Below the pieces are notes generated by a model. It was not told the DNA's origin, made no database searches, and saw only the letters and a list, made by a program, of their open reading frames with translations. Made by a program: the position numbers and the translations under genes. From Natronococcus pandeyae (GTDB lineage Archaea > Halobacteriota > Halobacteria > Halobacteriales > Natrialbaceae), in the NCBI RefSeq assembly GCF_008122205.1, contig NZ_PHNJ01000002.1:124001-188000 (forward strand): 64,000 nt of DNA. The letters are read 5' to 3'. Each line of letters opens with the position of its first letter. Positions within the stretch are counted from its first letter, which is position 1. Shown here piece by piece: positions 15,841-24,597 of this stretch.

Positions 15841-17160
15841 TCAGTCGTCCGCGGACGACGGTTCGGTCACCGCCAGTTCTGGTGCCGGCTGCGTTCGGTA
15901 GAGGGCACTCGAGAGGCCGACCGAGGCGAGTGCGAGCACGAGGAAGACGACGAACCCGGTCGCGTACCCCGCGGTACCGTGAAGATCGACGAAGACGCCG
16001 AGTACCGGCGGGACGACGAAGCCGCCAAACGCGCCGAGTCCACCGACGAGACCCGACGCGCCGCCGACGGCTTCCGGTACGTACGTCGGAACGAGCTGGA
16101 AGACGGCCGCGTTGGCGACGCCCATTCCGGCGCCGAGCAACACGGTAGCGGCGAGCGCGGGCACGAACTCGCGCGTGAGCACGAGGACGCTCGCGGCCAC
16201 GGCGACGGCGACGAAGCTCGCGATCGCGGTCCGCTCCCCGCCGATCCGGTCGCTCGCGATGCCACCCGGAATTCGAATTGCCGCCGCGAGCAGCGTAAAC
16301 GCCAGGGCGGTCAGGACGCCGGCGCGCTGGATGCCGACGCCGTGGACGGCGGTCCAGTACGAGGGGAGCCAGACGGTCAACGCAAGGAAGCCACCGAACG
16401 ACGTGAAGAACAGTGCGACGAGCACCCACGTTCGGGAGACGCTCGCCGCGTCGCGGAGCGAGGCGGCCGCGTTCCCGTTCGGGAACAGCTCCTGGCCGCG
16501 CTCGCTCGCCCGTCGTTTCGCCCGCGAGCGACCGATCCCCCGCTTCGTGAACTGGAAGTACGGCGCGTCGACGGCGAGGATCGCGTACCCGATCGTTCCC
16601 AGCACGAGGAAGGCGAACCAGCCGAGATAGGCGCCGGTCAGACCGAACGAGGCGAGTGCGAGCGGAACGAGCAGCGTGAAGATAGCCGGCGAACTGTTAC
16701 CGAGGCCGGCGTAGACTGCGAGCACCGTCCCCTGTTGATCCGTCGGGTACCAGTACGACGTCTGGGCGATCCCGACCGAGAACGTCGCGATGCCACAGCC
16801 ACTCAGGGCCCCAAAGACGAAGACGACCGGGAAGTGTCGCATCGTGAGACCGTCGGGGTAGGCCGTCAGGAGGAGAACCGACAGTCCGCCCATGCCGACG
16901 ATGGAGAGGCCGAGCAGGATCAGGAACGGACGCTTCGCGCCGACGTCCTCGACCCAGGCGCCGAAGGGAATTCGGAGCAAGGACCCCGTTAGCTGTGGCG
17001 CGGCGACGAGCAAGCCGAGCAACAATCCGGACAGACCCATGGGTCCCTGAAACTCGGCTGCGACGGGTCCGTAGAGGACGACTCCGGCGAACCCGACGAA
17101 GAAACCGAGCGTCGCGGCGACGAGGCCTCGTCGCGGAGTCCCGTGTACCTGGTCGGTCAT
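15841..17160 (-). CDS. MFS transporter of the nitrate/nitrite porter (NarK-like) group
   Basis: The 439-residue protein has twelve predicted membrane segments in two halves of six. Features of the nitrate/nitrite porter family are the first-segment GFFVGFAGVVLYGPVA, the GSLLRIPFGAWVEDVGAKRPF loop, the FSVGIAQTSYWYPTDQQGTVLAVYAGLGNSSPA signature, and IRIPGGIASDRIGG in the second half. Anion import or nitrite export is likely, but no nitrate reductase gene is near. Start is the ATG ending at 17160 (MTDQVHGTPRRG); the frame is open to 17235. AT-rich promoter-like DNA only begins about 170 bases upstream, so a leader or an upstream start is possible. Confidence 0.85.
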   Translation of the reverse strand: MTDQVHGTPRRGLVAATLGFFVGFAGVVLYGPVAAEFQGPMGLSGLLLGLLVAAPQLTGSLLRIPFGAWVEDVGAKRPFLILLGLSIVGMGGLSVLLLTAYPDGLTMRHFPVVFVFGALSGCGIATFSVGIAQTSYWYPTDQQGTVLAVYAGLGNSSPAIFTLLVPLALASFGLTGAYLGWFAFLVLGTIGYAILAVDAPYFQFTKRGIGRSRAKRRASERGQELFPNGNAAASLRDAASVSRTWVLVALFFTSFGGFLALTVWLPSYWTAVHGVGIQRAGVLTALAFTLLAAAIRIPGGIASDRIGGERTAIASFVAVAVAASVLVLTREFVPALAATVLLGAGMGVANAAVFQLVPTYVPEAVGGASGLVGGLGAFGGFVVPPVLGVFVDLHGTAGYATGFVVFLVLALASVGLSSALYRTQPAPELAVTEPSSADD

Positions 17161-17235
17161 CGGTCTCGTCTCAGACGCCCGCCCCGAGGCGTTCCGCGGC
17201 GTCGCGTTCGGCCCGTGGCTCGAGGCTACCCCCAC

Positions 17236-17592
17236 ACCAGGTCGGTTCGGTCGACCGCATCCGTCGAACGCGTCTCGTCGCCGGGAGTTCCATCACCCGA
17301 CCCACCTCCGACGGTCGAACGACAGGCCGAGTAGTTTACACTCACAAAGGAGATCGAGATTGTGGACCAATATCGTGCGCCAACTCACAGAACTCTGGAA
17401 CACCCATAACCACTAAACGATAATCGTTTACACATGTCTGGTTTAGTGGGCGAGTTGTTTGGGTTCCGATAATCTGGGGACGGATACGGAGAATATAAGG
17501 CCGTAAAGAGAGCGAAAGACGGCGCTCGAGCGGACGAACGTTCAGTGCGGAAAACGTGGGTGTTCGACGCGAGGGACGCTAGACTGCCGGAG
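17236..17592. other. Intergenic region between the MFS and TatC genes
   Basis: The stretch holds no convincing gene. It is AT-rich from about 17325 to 17510, with several TATA-like patches on both strands (for example AATATAAGG at 17493), and contains the two overlapping palindromes listed separately at 17410-17449. Confidence 0.45.
17410..17449. promoter_or_regulatory. Overlapping palindromes, candidate regulator binding site
   Basis: AAACGATAATCGTTT at 17415-17429 is a perfect 15-bp dyad. It is nested in a wider inverted repeat, CCACTAAAC (17410-17418) and GTTTAGTGG (17441-17449). The site lies upstream of the NarK-like porter gene on the opposite strand and downstream of the TatC gene, so it more likely belongs to the porter. 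Confidence 0.4.
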
Positions 17593-18672
17593 TTATCGGC
17601 CAGTCCACTTCAGGATCAACAGCGTTCCCTCGAACAGCACGATCATCATGATCGCGACGAGGATGGGTGCCATCATCGTCGGATCCACGGTGAACATGAA
17701 CGACAGTCCCGCGAACCCGGCCCAGAAGTAGAGCCGCTTGTCGGCGAGCCACTTCCGGGTCGTGACGCCCATCATGATCGCGAGCATGATGAACAGCGGG
17801 ATCTGGAAGACGATCGCGAGGAAACCGGTCAGCGTGATGATCAGGTTGAACGTTTCGCCGAGTGCGTAGGCGATGTCCGCGCTCCCTTCGGAGTAGAAGG
17901 TGAAGTACTGGAAGAGGATCGGCAACACGAGCAGGTAGGAAAACACCATGCCGAGTCCGGCGAGCACGACGCTCGTCGGAACCGCTGCGAGGTAGTACTT
18001 GCGCTCGTTCGGATAGAGCCCCGGTCGCATGAACAGGTAACACTGATAGATGAACATCGGCAGCGCGACCATGATGCCGAGCAGCGCCGAGAGCTTGATC
18101 CGGGTCAGCCACAGTTCGAGCGGGTGGTAGATCCGCGGTGGCTCGTTGATCTGCTCGGGGAAGACGTTGAGCCAGATGTGCTCGATAGCCTGTGAGGCCC
18201 ACAGCAGTCCGATTGCCGTCCCGGCCGCGCCGACGAGCAAGACGACCGCGAGCCGAAGGACCATCTCCTCGATGTGATCCGCCAGCGGCATCTCCTCGTC
18301 GTCCGGCGGCGTCGAGATTCCGCCGACGTCCTCGTCCGGGTCCGGATAGGTGGGCTCAGTCTCGTCCGGCTGGTCGCCGACGATGCCTTCGCCGTCGGTT
18401 TCGACCGCGGGCGAGTCGTCGTCCACCTTCTCGAGGTTGTCGTTCGACGGATCGTCGCCGTCCGCGTCGTCGGGGTCGTCGGGATCTGAGGGTGGCGACT
18501 CCACCTCACCGCTGTCTGCGTCGCGAGCAGCCGACGCGTCGTCGGCACCTTCGGCTGTGGGAGTCGTGGGATCGGATTCCGAACCGGCGTCGTTCGGCGG
18601 CTGCTCTCCGAAATCGTCCTGCGGCTCCTCGGGGGGCTCGACGTCCCCATCGTTCGCCGACTCGTCCGACAT
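17593..18672 (-). CDS. tatC: Sec-independent translocase TatC, single-domain, with long acidic N-terminus
   Basis: The 359-residue protein has about 130 N-terminal residues of Asp, Glu, Pro and Ser, then a complete TatC domain with six membrane segments. Recognisable motifs are MPLADHIEEMVLRL at the start, the FIYQCYLFMRPGLYPNERKYY loop, and FQIPLFIMLAIMMGV near the end. TatC receives the twin-arginine signal of folded exported proteins. Haloarchaea route most secreted proteins through Tat and carry one single-domain (TatCo-like) and one double-domain TatC. This one has a TATA-like TTATAGG about 30 bases before its ATG, on the strand opposite to the double TatC gene. Confidence 0.95.
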   Translation of the reverse strand: MSDESANDGDVEPPEEPQDDFGEQPPNDAGSESDPTTPTAEGADDASAARDADSGEVESPPSDPDDPDDADGDDPSNDNLEKVDDDSPAVETDGEGIVGDQPDETEPTYPDPDEDVGGISTPPDDEEMPLADHIEEMVLRLAVVLLVGAAGTAIGLLWASQAIEHIWLNVFPEQINEPPRIYHPLELWLTRIKLSALLGIMVALPMFIYQCYLFMRPGLYPNERKYYLAAVPTSVVLAGLGMVFSYLLVLPILFQYFTFYSEGSADIAYALGETFNLIITLTGFLAIVFQIPLFIMLAIMMGVTTRKWLADKRLYFWAGFAGLSFMFTVDPTMMAPILVAIMMIVLFEGTLLILKWTGR

Positions 18673-18816
18673 CTACAGAGATATAGATAGCCCGCCAGTT
18701 ATAGGCCTTTTCTTACAAACACCGTGTAGCGTTGACAAGGGTGTGGAGTTTCGTCGAGACGGGGGCTACGTACACGAAAGGTTGATAACCGAATGTAAGT
18801 TACCAACCACCAGCAA
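18673..18816. promoter_or_regulatory. Divergent promoter region of the two tatC genes
   Basis: Within 144 bases both transcripts must start. Leftward, AGTTATAGG at 18697-18705 lies about 27-32 bases from the ATG. Rightward, GTTGATAACC around 18780-18789 lies about 30 bases before the ATG at 18817. Both fit leaderless haloarchaeal promoters, so the two translocases may be co-regulated. Confidence 0.5.
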
Positions 18817-21165
18817 ATGAGTTCTGCCGTCGACGAAGATACTGCCCGTGCCATCAACACTGGCCGGGAAACGATCGGCGCGTTGCTCTCGAGCGTGCAG
18901 ACGCACCTTCAGAAGGTATTCATTGTCTTCGTCATCGGCTTCGTCGGCTCCTTCTACGCCCTGCGGATATGGATCTGGGACTTCCTCGAGGCGACGGCGG
19001 AATCGGAGATGAGTCAGGAGGTCGCCGTGGCGACCGACATCATCACCCGGACGCCGTTCGAGGTGATACTCCTGCAGGCGAAGATCGGAATGCTGGTCGG
19101 GATCATCCTCGCGATTCCGGCGCTGGTGTACTTTTCCCGGGACAAGCTTCGTCAGCGCGGGTTCCGGTCGGTCGTTCCCATCTCGAAGCTCTACATGGCC
19201 GGCTTCGCCGTCACCTCGTTCGTCCTGTTCTGGGTCGGCGTCTTCTACGCCTACGCGGTCTTCTTCCCCTTCGCGTTCGACTTCCTCGCCGTCGTCGCAT
19301 ACGAGGCCGGCGTCGATCCGAGCTGGGGGATCACCGAGTTCACCGAGTTCATCGCCCTGCTGACCCTCTCGTTCGGTCTCGCAGCACAGATGCCGCTGTT
19401 TATGGGCGTCCTCTCGTACACCGAGATCGTCCCCTACGAAACGTTCCGGGACAAGTGGCGCCACGCGGCGGTCGCCATCACGGTCTTCGGCGCGATGTTC
19501 TCCCCGCCAGACCCGTTCACGCTGGTCATGTGGGCGCTTCCGCTGTTTGCGCTCTACGTCTTCAGTCTCGGACTCTCGAAAGTGGTCACCAACGTCCGTC
19601 GGCGGGGTGCGGCCGAACTCGACACCGGAACGGCGCTGATGAAACGCCGCCTCTTCCAGTTTATCGGCCTCGTGATCGTCGCCGGCGTCGCAGCGATCGC
19701 GTTCATCAACCTGGGCGGGTTCACGATCGTCAGCGAATCGGTGTATCCACAGCTTCCGGACGCACTGCAACCCGCCGACGGGAACATCGGTCTCTCGCCG
19801 ATCGCCGCCGAACACGGCCTGCTGGGAGAACTTGCCGTCGGTGCGATCGCAGCCGTTTCGATCGGCTTTCTCGTGCTCATCGGCTACGCACTGAAGATCC
19901 TGCAGTCGCCGGTCTACCCGCGTGAAGACGATATTCGAGCCGCCGACACCGCCGAAGACGTCGACTTCGAGACGCTCGAGGCCCCGGACATCGAGGACGT
20001 GCCCGCGACAGTCTTCCTCGAGATGGAAGAAGAAGAGGCCCTCGAGTACTCCCGGAAGGCGATGTACGACGACAACCGGGACAAGGCCCAGGCGATCCTC
20101 GACCGGTTCGACGGACTGCAAAAGCAACAAGAGGAGGCGGCCGACGAGGAGGGAGACTCGAGTGCCGGTGCGACCGGTGCGACGGGCGCCGGTGCGGCGG
20201 CTGCCGAAGGCGGCGAGGAGGAGGAGGGAAGCTTCGTCTCGAGTACGGCCGCCGGGATGCTCGACGCCTTCACGGAGGAGGAGACGACCGAGGACGACAT
20301 CGGCGGCTACGCCTACGACCTGGCGTTTATCTTCAACAGCCTCACCTCGAAGATGTTCTACATCGTGGGCGTGTTCATGGCCGTCCTCGGCGGTACCTTC
20401 GTCGCGCTCTACCAGGGTGGGTTCGGCGTCATTCTCGCCCAGTTCGTCAACCGCGTTCCCGACGAGGTCCTCAACGAGGTCGCCGAGGGGAACGACGCGG
20501 ACGTCTCCGGCGCCGAGTCGACGACGGATCTGATCGGCGATCTCGGACTCGTCATCGCGCTCCACCCGGTCGAAGTGCTGATCTTCATGGTGAAGGTGAG
20601 CACGATCCTGGCGATTATCGCCGTCCTCCCGCTGATCCTGTACTGGGGCTGGCCTGCCGCACGAGAGCGCGGACTCGTTCGCGGCGATCCGCGGGTGATT
20701 CTCGTCTGGGGCGGGGCGATGCTCGGCGGATTCGGTCTCGGCCTGTTCCTGGGCTTTTACTGGATCGCGCCCGCGGTGATCTCGTACCTGATCACCGACG
20801 CCGTCACGAACGGGATGATCGTTACCTACCGGATCAATAGCTTCTCTTGGCTCGTGATCTACACGACTATCGGCGTCGGCTTCCTGTTCAACATCGTCGT
20901 CACGATGGCGCTGTTCCACATCGGTGGCATCGTCAACTACCGGACGATGCTCGCGCGCTGGCGACCCGTCGTCGTCGGGATCTTTACGGCCGCTGCGTTC
21001 TTCAGCCCGAAGGGGATCCTGACGATGCTGATGGTGGCCATTCCGATCGCGCTGACCTACGTCCTCGGACTCGTCGTGCTGTACGTCCTCACCGGCGGCG
21101 GCCGGTTCTTCGGCGGTGGGCGCGGCGGCACTCCCGAACCCGAAGCCAACGCCGCCGCCGAGTAA
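18817..21165 (+). CDS. Fused double-domain TatC translocase (TatCt-like)
   Basis: The 782-residue membrane protein contains two TatC-like units. Unit one (about residues 18-270) shows TRTPFEVILLQAKIGMLVGII, PISKLYMAGFAVTSFVLFWVG and FRDKWRHAAVAITVFGAMFSPPDPFTLVMWALPL. Unit two (about 500-765) shows LHPVEVLIFMVKVSTILAII, SWLVIYTTIGVGFLFNIVV and the parallel ending ARWRPVVVGIFTAAAFFSPKGILTMLMVAIPIAL. Two extra membrane segments and an acidic, Gly/Ala-rich cytoplasmic linker (about 370-475) lie between. Double TatC proteins are a known haloarchaeal invention. No TatA gene is in the window. Confidence 0.93.
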   Translation: MSSAVDEDTARAINTGRETIGALLSSVQTHLQKVFIVFVIGFVGSFYALRIWIWDFLEATAESEMSQEVAVATDIITRTPFEVILLQAKIGMLVGIILAIPALVYFSRDKLRQRGFRSVVPISKLYMAGFAVTSFVLFWVGVFYAYAVFFPFAFDFLAVVAYEAGVDPSWGITEFTEFIALLTLSFGLAAQMPLFMGVLSYTEIVPYETFRDKWRHAAVAITVFGAMFSPPDPFTLVMWALPLFALYVFSLGLSKVVTNVRRRGAAELDTGTALMKRRLFQFIGLVIVAGVAAIAFINLGGFTIVSESVYPQLPDALQPADGNIGLSPIAAEHGLLGELAVGAIAAVSIGFLVLIGYALKILQSPVYPREDDIRAADTAEDVDFETLEAPDIEDVPATVFLEMEEEEALEYSRKAMYDDNRDKAQAILDRFDGLQKQQEEAADEEGDSSAGATGATGAGAAAAEGGEEEEGSFVSSTAAGMLDAFTEEETTEDDIGGYAYDLAFIFNSLTSKMFYIVGVFMAVLGGTFVALYQGGFGVILAQFVNRVPDEVLNEVAEGNDADVSGAESTTDLIGDLGLVIALHPVEVLIFMVKVSTILAIIAVLPLILYWGWPAARERGLVRGDPRVILVWGGAMLGGFGLGLFLGFYWIAPAVISYLITDAVTNGMIVTYRINSFSWLVIYTTIGVGFLFNIVVTMALFHIGGIVNYRTMLARWRPVVVGIFTAAAFFSPKGILTMLMVAIPIALTYVLGLVVLYVLTGGGRFFGGGRGGTPEPEANAAAE

Positions 21166-21215
21166 ACGAGCGAATCGGCCGACGGCTTAAGGGAGATCGA
21201 TACAAACGCCTTTAC

Positions 21216-21392
21216 ATGCCCAAGATCAGCGTCGAAATCCCACAGGAACTGCTCGACGATCTGGACGGTCACGTCGGCGACGACGGCAAATTCGTCAACC
21301 GAAGCGACGCAATCCGTGCCTCGATTCGCAAGACGCTGGATATCCTGGACGAGATCGACGACCGTCACGACCGCCTCGAGACCGAAGAATAG
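21216..21392 (+). CDS. Ribbon-helix-helix (CopG-like) DNA-binding protein
   Basis: This 58-residue protein starts MPKISVEIPQELLDDLDGHV, the beta-strand and first helix of an RHH fold, then FVNRSDAIRASIRKTLDIL for the second helix. RHH proteins bind DNA as dimers through the strand (here KISVEI). The ATG at 21216 is 28 bases after a TATA-like CTTAAG, so the transcript is probably leaderless. It follows the double tatC gene after 50 bases but has its own promoter. Related small haloarchaeal proteins act as local repressors; the target is unknown. Confidence 0.85.
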   Translation: MPKISVEIPQELLDDLDGHVGDDGKFVNRSDAIRASIRKTLDILDEIDDRHDRLETEE

Positions 21393-21442
21393 CAGGCGTA
21401 ATTTCCAATGGTTTATAGGGAACTAGCAGAGAGTCCCCAGCG

Positions 21443-21697
21443 ATGACAGTACCTGCGACCGAAAAAGGGGACGGGGAGGCGACCGAGGCAATCGAACTCC
21501 CGGCAACCGAGACGGTCCAGCGCGCTCTCCACGAAGCGAGCGGACATCTCTACGACGAACTCGCGACCGCCGACCAGAACGACGCGACGGAAGACGAGCA
21601 GCTACCGGCAGACGTCTTCGACGCGCTCGAGGAGTTCTACGTGGCGACCGCGGAGGAGTCGGTGACGTCCGTCCGTATTAGCTACGAACAGGAGTGA
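21443..21697 (+). CDS. Small acidic haloarchaeal protein, unknown
   Basis: The 84-residue acidic protein (MTVPATEKGDGEATEAIELPATETVQRALHEAS...) has no membrane segment and no recognisable motif. A TATA-like GTTTATAGG about 30 bases before the ATG supports a real, leaderless gene. It sits between the RHH gene and the convergent rlmE gene. The body looks helical (VQRALHEASGHLYDELATA, VFDALEEFYVATAEES). Confidence 0.6.
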   Translation: MTVPATEKGDGEATEAIELPATETVQRALHEASGHLYDELATADQNDATEDEQLPADVFDALEEFYVATAEESVTSVRISYEQE

Positions 21698-21742
21698 GAA
21701 GCGAGAAGAAACGAACGCGGGGGAGTCACCGAAACCGACCGA

Positions 21743-22528
21743 CTACTCGTCGTCGATCCGTTCTGCGAAGCCGAAGTTCGGCTTGACGTCCTCGACGCGA
21801 ACCTCGACGACGTCGCCCTCCTCGGTCGAGGGGACGAACAGTCGGAATCCGTCGACCGAGGCGATGCCGTCTCCCTCGTTGCCGACGTCGACGATCTCGA
21901 CCTCGAGTTCGTCCCCCTCGCTGACGGGCGCCGTGAGCCGCCCCTTGGCGATGAGGAAGAGTTCGGAGGACTCCTTTCGCGAGGCCTTCGGCGTCGTCGC
22001 GCGGACGTACTGGAACTCCTCTTCGACCTCCGCACGAAACTCGTCGACGTCGGGGCCGTCGAACACCTTGGCGACGAAGTTACCGCCACTGTCGAGTAGC
22101 TCGAGGGCCGTCTCGAACGCCTGTCGGGCGAGGTGTAGCGAGCGGGCCTGGTCGAGCGAGTACTCGCCGGTCATGTTCGGCGCCATGTCCGAGACGACGA
22201 CGTCCACGGTGCCGCCGGCAGCGTCGGTGACGCGCTCGCGCGTACGCTCCTCGGTCATGTCTCCGCGGAGCGTCTCGATGCGGTCGTTCACCGACGGCTC
22301 CTCGAGGTCCTTGATCCGCTGGAGGTCGACGCCGATCACCTGTCCCCGCGGGCCGACCTTCTCGGCGGCGACCTCGAGCCAGCCGCCGGGTGCGGCACCC
22401 AGGTCGACGACCGTGTCGCCGCCGGAGATGACGTTCTCGAGGTCGTCGAGCTGTTTGAGCTTGTACGCCGCTCGACTCCGATATCCTTCCTGTTTCGCCT
22501 TGTTGTAGTAGTGGTCTTTTCGTGCCAT
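21743..22528 (-). CDS. rlmE: 23S rRNA (uridine-2'-O)-methyltransferase RlmE/FtsJ with TRAM domain
   Basis: The 261-residue protein has the FtsJ fold: SRAAYKLKQLDD, the S-adenosylmethionine loop DLGAAPGGW (42-50), and VVSDMAPNMTG. The catalytic tetrad is Lys23, Asp114, Lys154 and Glu189, spaced nearly as in E. coli RrmJ (Lys38, Asp124, Lys164, Glu199). After residue 195 comes a TRAM domain (SEGDELEVEIVDVGNEGDGIASVDGFRLFVP), an RNA-binding addition seen in archaeal members. It methylates a ribose in the large-subunit rRNA. The start at 22528 (MARKDHYYNKAK) is chosen over the longer frame because it matches the family exactly. Confidence 0.95.
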   Translation of the reverse strand: MARKDHYYNKAKQEGYRSRAAYKLKQLDDLENVISGGDTVVDLGAAPGGWLEVAAEKVGPRGQVIGVDLQRIKDLEEPSVNDRIETLRGDMTEERTRERVTDAAGGTVDVVVSDMAPNMTGEYSLDQARSLHLARQAFETALELLDSGGNFVAKVFDGPDVDEFRAEVEEEFQYVRATTPKASRKESSELFLIAKGRLTAPVSEGDELEVEIVDVGNEGDGIASVDGFRLFVPSTEEGDVVEVRVEDVKPNFGFAERIDDE

Positions 22529-22794
22529 GATTCGTACCTCGTATGGAAGTGACCTCGAGTCAGTACCGCGCTCGATACTGGCCGAGGGGACCGATCCGGG
22601 CTCCGTCGTCGGGACGGCTCCGTGATGGATCAGTCGTGTTCGTATCGAGGCTACGGACCAGAAGCGGAAAGACCTGCTGAAAGCGATCTGAACGTGGCGA
22701 CGACGGTTCGAATCGACAGCGGGATCGGAGTCACGGTGATCGGGGTAGCAACTTCGTGCATGCCTCTTAGGGACGTGGCCGCCAACGGCCGACC

Positions 22795-23040
22795 ATGGAA
22801 ACGCCACCCGAACTCGAAGCGGCGGCGGGAGAGAACGACGACGTCACGATCACCGAACGGGAGTACGACGAAGAGTACATCATCGCAGTGGACTTCGGCC
22901 AGCGCGCCGGAACGCCGACACTCGACGTCGTCGACGAGACGGCGATTATCGTCGTAGATGGCGGCCAGTTCGAGTTCGCGGTTCCGTCCGACGCGAACGA
23001 GGTAACGGTCAACGACGGCATTCTCACCATCAAGGGTTGA
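22795..23040 (+). CDS. Small haloarchaeal protein, Hsp20-like beta fold (DUF7127-like)
   Basis: The 81 residues are mostly predicted beta strands: VTITEREYDEEYIIAVDFG, TLDVVDETAIIVVDGGQFEFAVPSDANEVTVNDGILTIKG. The ending, with a strand motif similar to the last strands of alpha-crystallin proteins (VNDGILTIKG), suggests a CS/Hsp20-like sandwich. Haloarchaeal proteins of this size and pattern are annotated DUF7127. No function is known. It is divergent from rlmE, with about 266 bases between the two starts. Confidence 0.65.
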   Translation: METPPELEAAAGENDDVTITEREYDEEYIIAVDFGQRAGTPTLDVVDETAIIVVDGGQFEFAVPSDANEVTVNDGILTIKG

Positions 23041-23253
23041 TCACGGTCGGCGAACGCATCGGGGGAAACCTGTCGTAGTAGCCAAAGAGCGAACGTCGTA
23101 GGAGCCCGAGAGCGAACGGACCGTCTTTGCAGTAGTATCGACTGATATCGCGGACGAGAAGACGACCAACCGCTCGTTTCTCTCGTCGGTACGGTCATCG
23201 CGAGTAGTCCGCAGGCTCCAGTTTTTTCGCCCGTGGTGTGGTACCTCGCCGCA

Positions 23254-23688
23254 ATGGATTACCACGAATTCGTCGGCGAGGTACAGCATCGACTCGAGCT
23301 CCCCGGCATGGGCGAGGCGGTTCGGGCGATTCGCGCCGTTCTGACGACGCTCGGAGAGCGCGTCCAGGAGGGCGAAGCCTCCAATCTCGCGGGTCCGCTT
23401 CCGATGGAGATCGATCGGTTCCTGCTCGAGGCGGAGTCGGGCCAGCAGTTCGGCTTCGACGAGTTCGTCGACCGCGTCGCCGAACGGGCGGGCCTCGAGG
23501 ACGACGACGGCCGAGCGGAAGCCGTCTACTACGTGCAAGCGATCTTCGCGCTCCTCGCGGACGTCGTGCCGGGCAGCGAGTTCGAAGAAGTGCAGGAGAA
23601 TTTCCCGGAGGACGAAGACTACGACCAGTTCTTCGAACTCGTTGGCGTCGAAGAAGCCTTCGAGGAAGGGAAAGGCCGCGGGAACTGA
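23254..23688 (+). CDS. DUF2267 family protein
   Basis: The 144-residue protein has the DUF2267 pattern: MDYHEFVGEVQHRLELPGMGEAVRAIRAVLTTLGERVQEGEASNLAGPLPMEIDRFLL. This is a helical repeat of about 65 residues in which RAVLTTLGERVxxGEAxxLAAQLP is diagnostic. A second copy follows (FDEFVDRVAERAGL...AEAVYYVQAIFALLADVVPGSEFEEVQENFP). Members occur widely in bacteria and haloarchaea with no proven role, often beside stress genes. The ATG at 23254 starts the first repeat exactly. Confidence 0.85.
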   Translation: MDYHEFVGEVQHRLELPGMGEAVRAIRAVLTTLGERVQEGEASNLAGPLPMEIDRFLLEAESGQQFGFDEFVDRVAERAGLEDDDGRAEAVYYVQAIFALLADVVPGSEFEEVQENFPEDEDYDQFFELVGVEEAFEEGKGRGN

Positions 23689-23716
23689 CGACCGGCGGAG
23701 ATACCGTTCGCCGTCG

Positions 23717-24532
23717 TTACTGCGTCTCGTCTCGCTCGTCGTCGGCTTCCTCCGCCGTGGAGTCGGTGAACGCGTCGTCCTCGTCGCGGATCCGTCCCGA
23801 TTCTTCGCGTCGGTCGGGCTCGTTCTCGCCCGTGGTATCAGTCGATCCCTCGCGTTGCCCGACGTCCTCGTCGGCCGTGATCTCGGACTCCGGCTCCTGG
23901 TTGGTCAGTTCCGTCGGATCGACCTCGAGTTCGCGGCTCGCCTCGTCTTCGATCGCCTCCAGCTCCTCGGCGTCGTCCGTCGCCTCGGTCGGCTCGCCGG
24001 CTTCCGGCGGTTCTGTCTCGTCGGGCGCTTCCATCTCCTCGGACGGGTCCACGCGCGGGCCGCCCTCCGCGTCGTCGTAGAACTCGTCGTCCTCCATCAT
24101 CGGCTCCGACTCGTCGAGGCCGCCCGTGCCGGCGCTGCTCCCCGTCCCGTCGACGTCCGTCTCCGGCTCGGTGGGGTTCGACGCCACCGGCTCTCCGGGG
24201 GCGTGGCCGACCTCCCGCTGTTCCGCATCGTCGGGCCGCCCCTCCTCGTCCGCGTCGTCGACCGTCGTGCCCGACGTAAGACTCTCCGTCGGGAACTCCC
24301 CCTCGAGCCGGACCGCCTCGTCGGTCACCCGATCGACGGAGTCGTCCGCGAGCGGGATGGCCTCCTCGGCGTCGCCCTCCCAGTCGAGGACGGCCTTGAT
24401 CGAGTCCGTCATGCCCGGCTCCGGTTCCACGTAGGCGGTTTCCGGATCGACGTCGACGACGGCGCCGAGGTTCTCGCCAGCCGCGCTCTCGACGATCTTG
24501 CCGATATCGTCGTCCGTGAACGTTGGGCTCAT
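23717..24532 (-). CDS. PRC-barrel-like protein with long acidic tail
   Basis: The 271-residue protein starts MSPTFTDDDIGKIVESAAGENLGAVVDVDPETAYVEPEPG, which resembles a PRC-barrel beta unit. The next ~200 residues are a disordered, highly acidic tail with runs of Glu, Asp, Pro and Thr. Its first 75 residues align with the 82-residue protein at 25812 (GxVVDVD...TAYVEP, SxKAxLxW, ...IPLADDSVDRVTDEAVRL against [18 protein letters not shown]), so the two are paralogues. PRC-barrel proteins bind RNA or partner proteins; the role here is unknown. It lies 65 bases downstream of the UDG gene on the same strand. Confidence 0.72.
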   Translation of the reverse strand: MSPTFTDDDIGKIVESAAGENLGAVVDVDPETAYVEPEPGMTDSIKAVLDWEGDAEEAIPLADDSVDRVTDEAVRLEGEFPTESLTSGTTVDDADEEGRPDDAEQREVGHAPGEPVASNPTEPETDVDGTGSSAGTGGLDESEPMMEDDEFYDDAEGGPRVDPSEEMEAPDETEPPEAGEPTEATDDAEELEAIEDEASRELEVDPTELTNQEPESEITADEDVGQREGSTDTTGENEPDRREESGRIRDEDDAFTDSTAEEADDERDETQ

Positions 24533-24597
24533 ACGCCGAGCGTAGCACGGTCCGCGACAAGCCGTTCCTGCCTGCACAGCACGGGCGCGTCGGCTCG

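Noticed and set aside
18766-20919. A 717-residue frame opposite the double TatC gene
   Set aside because: Very polar, no membrane segments and no conserved motif, whereas the plus strand encodes two well-formed TatC units.
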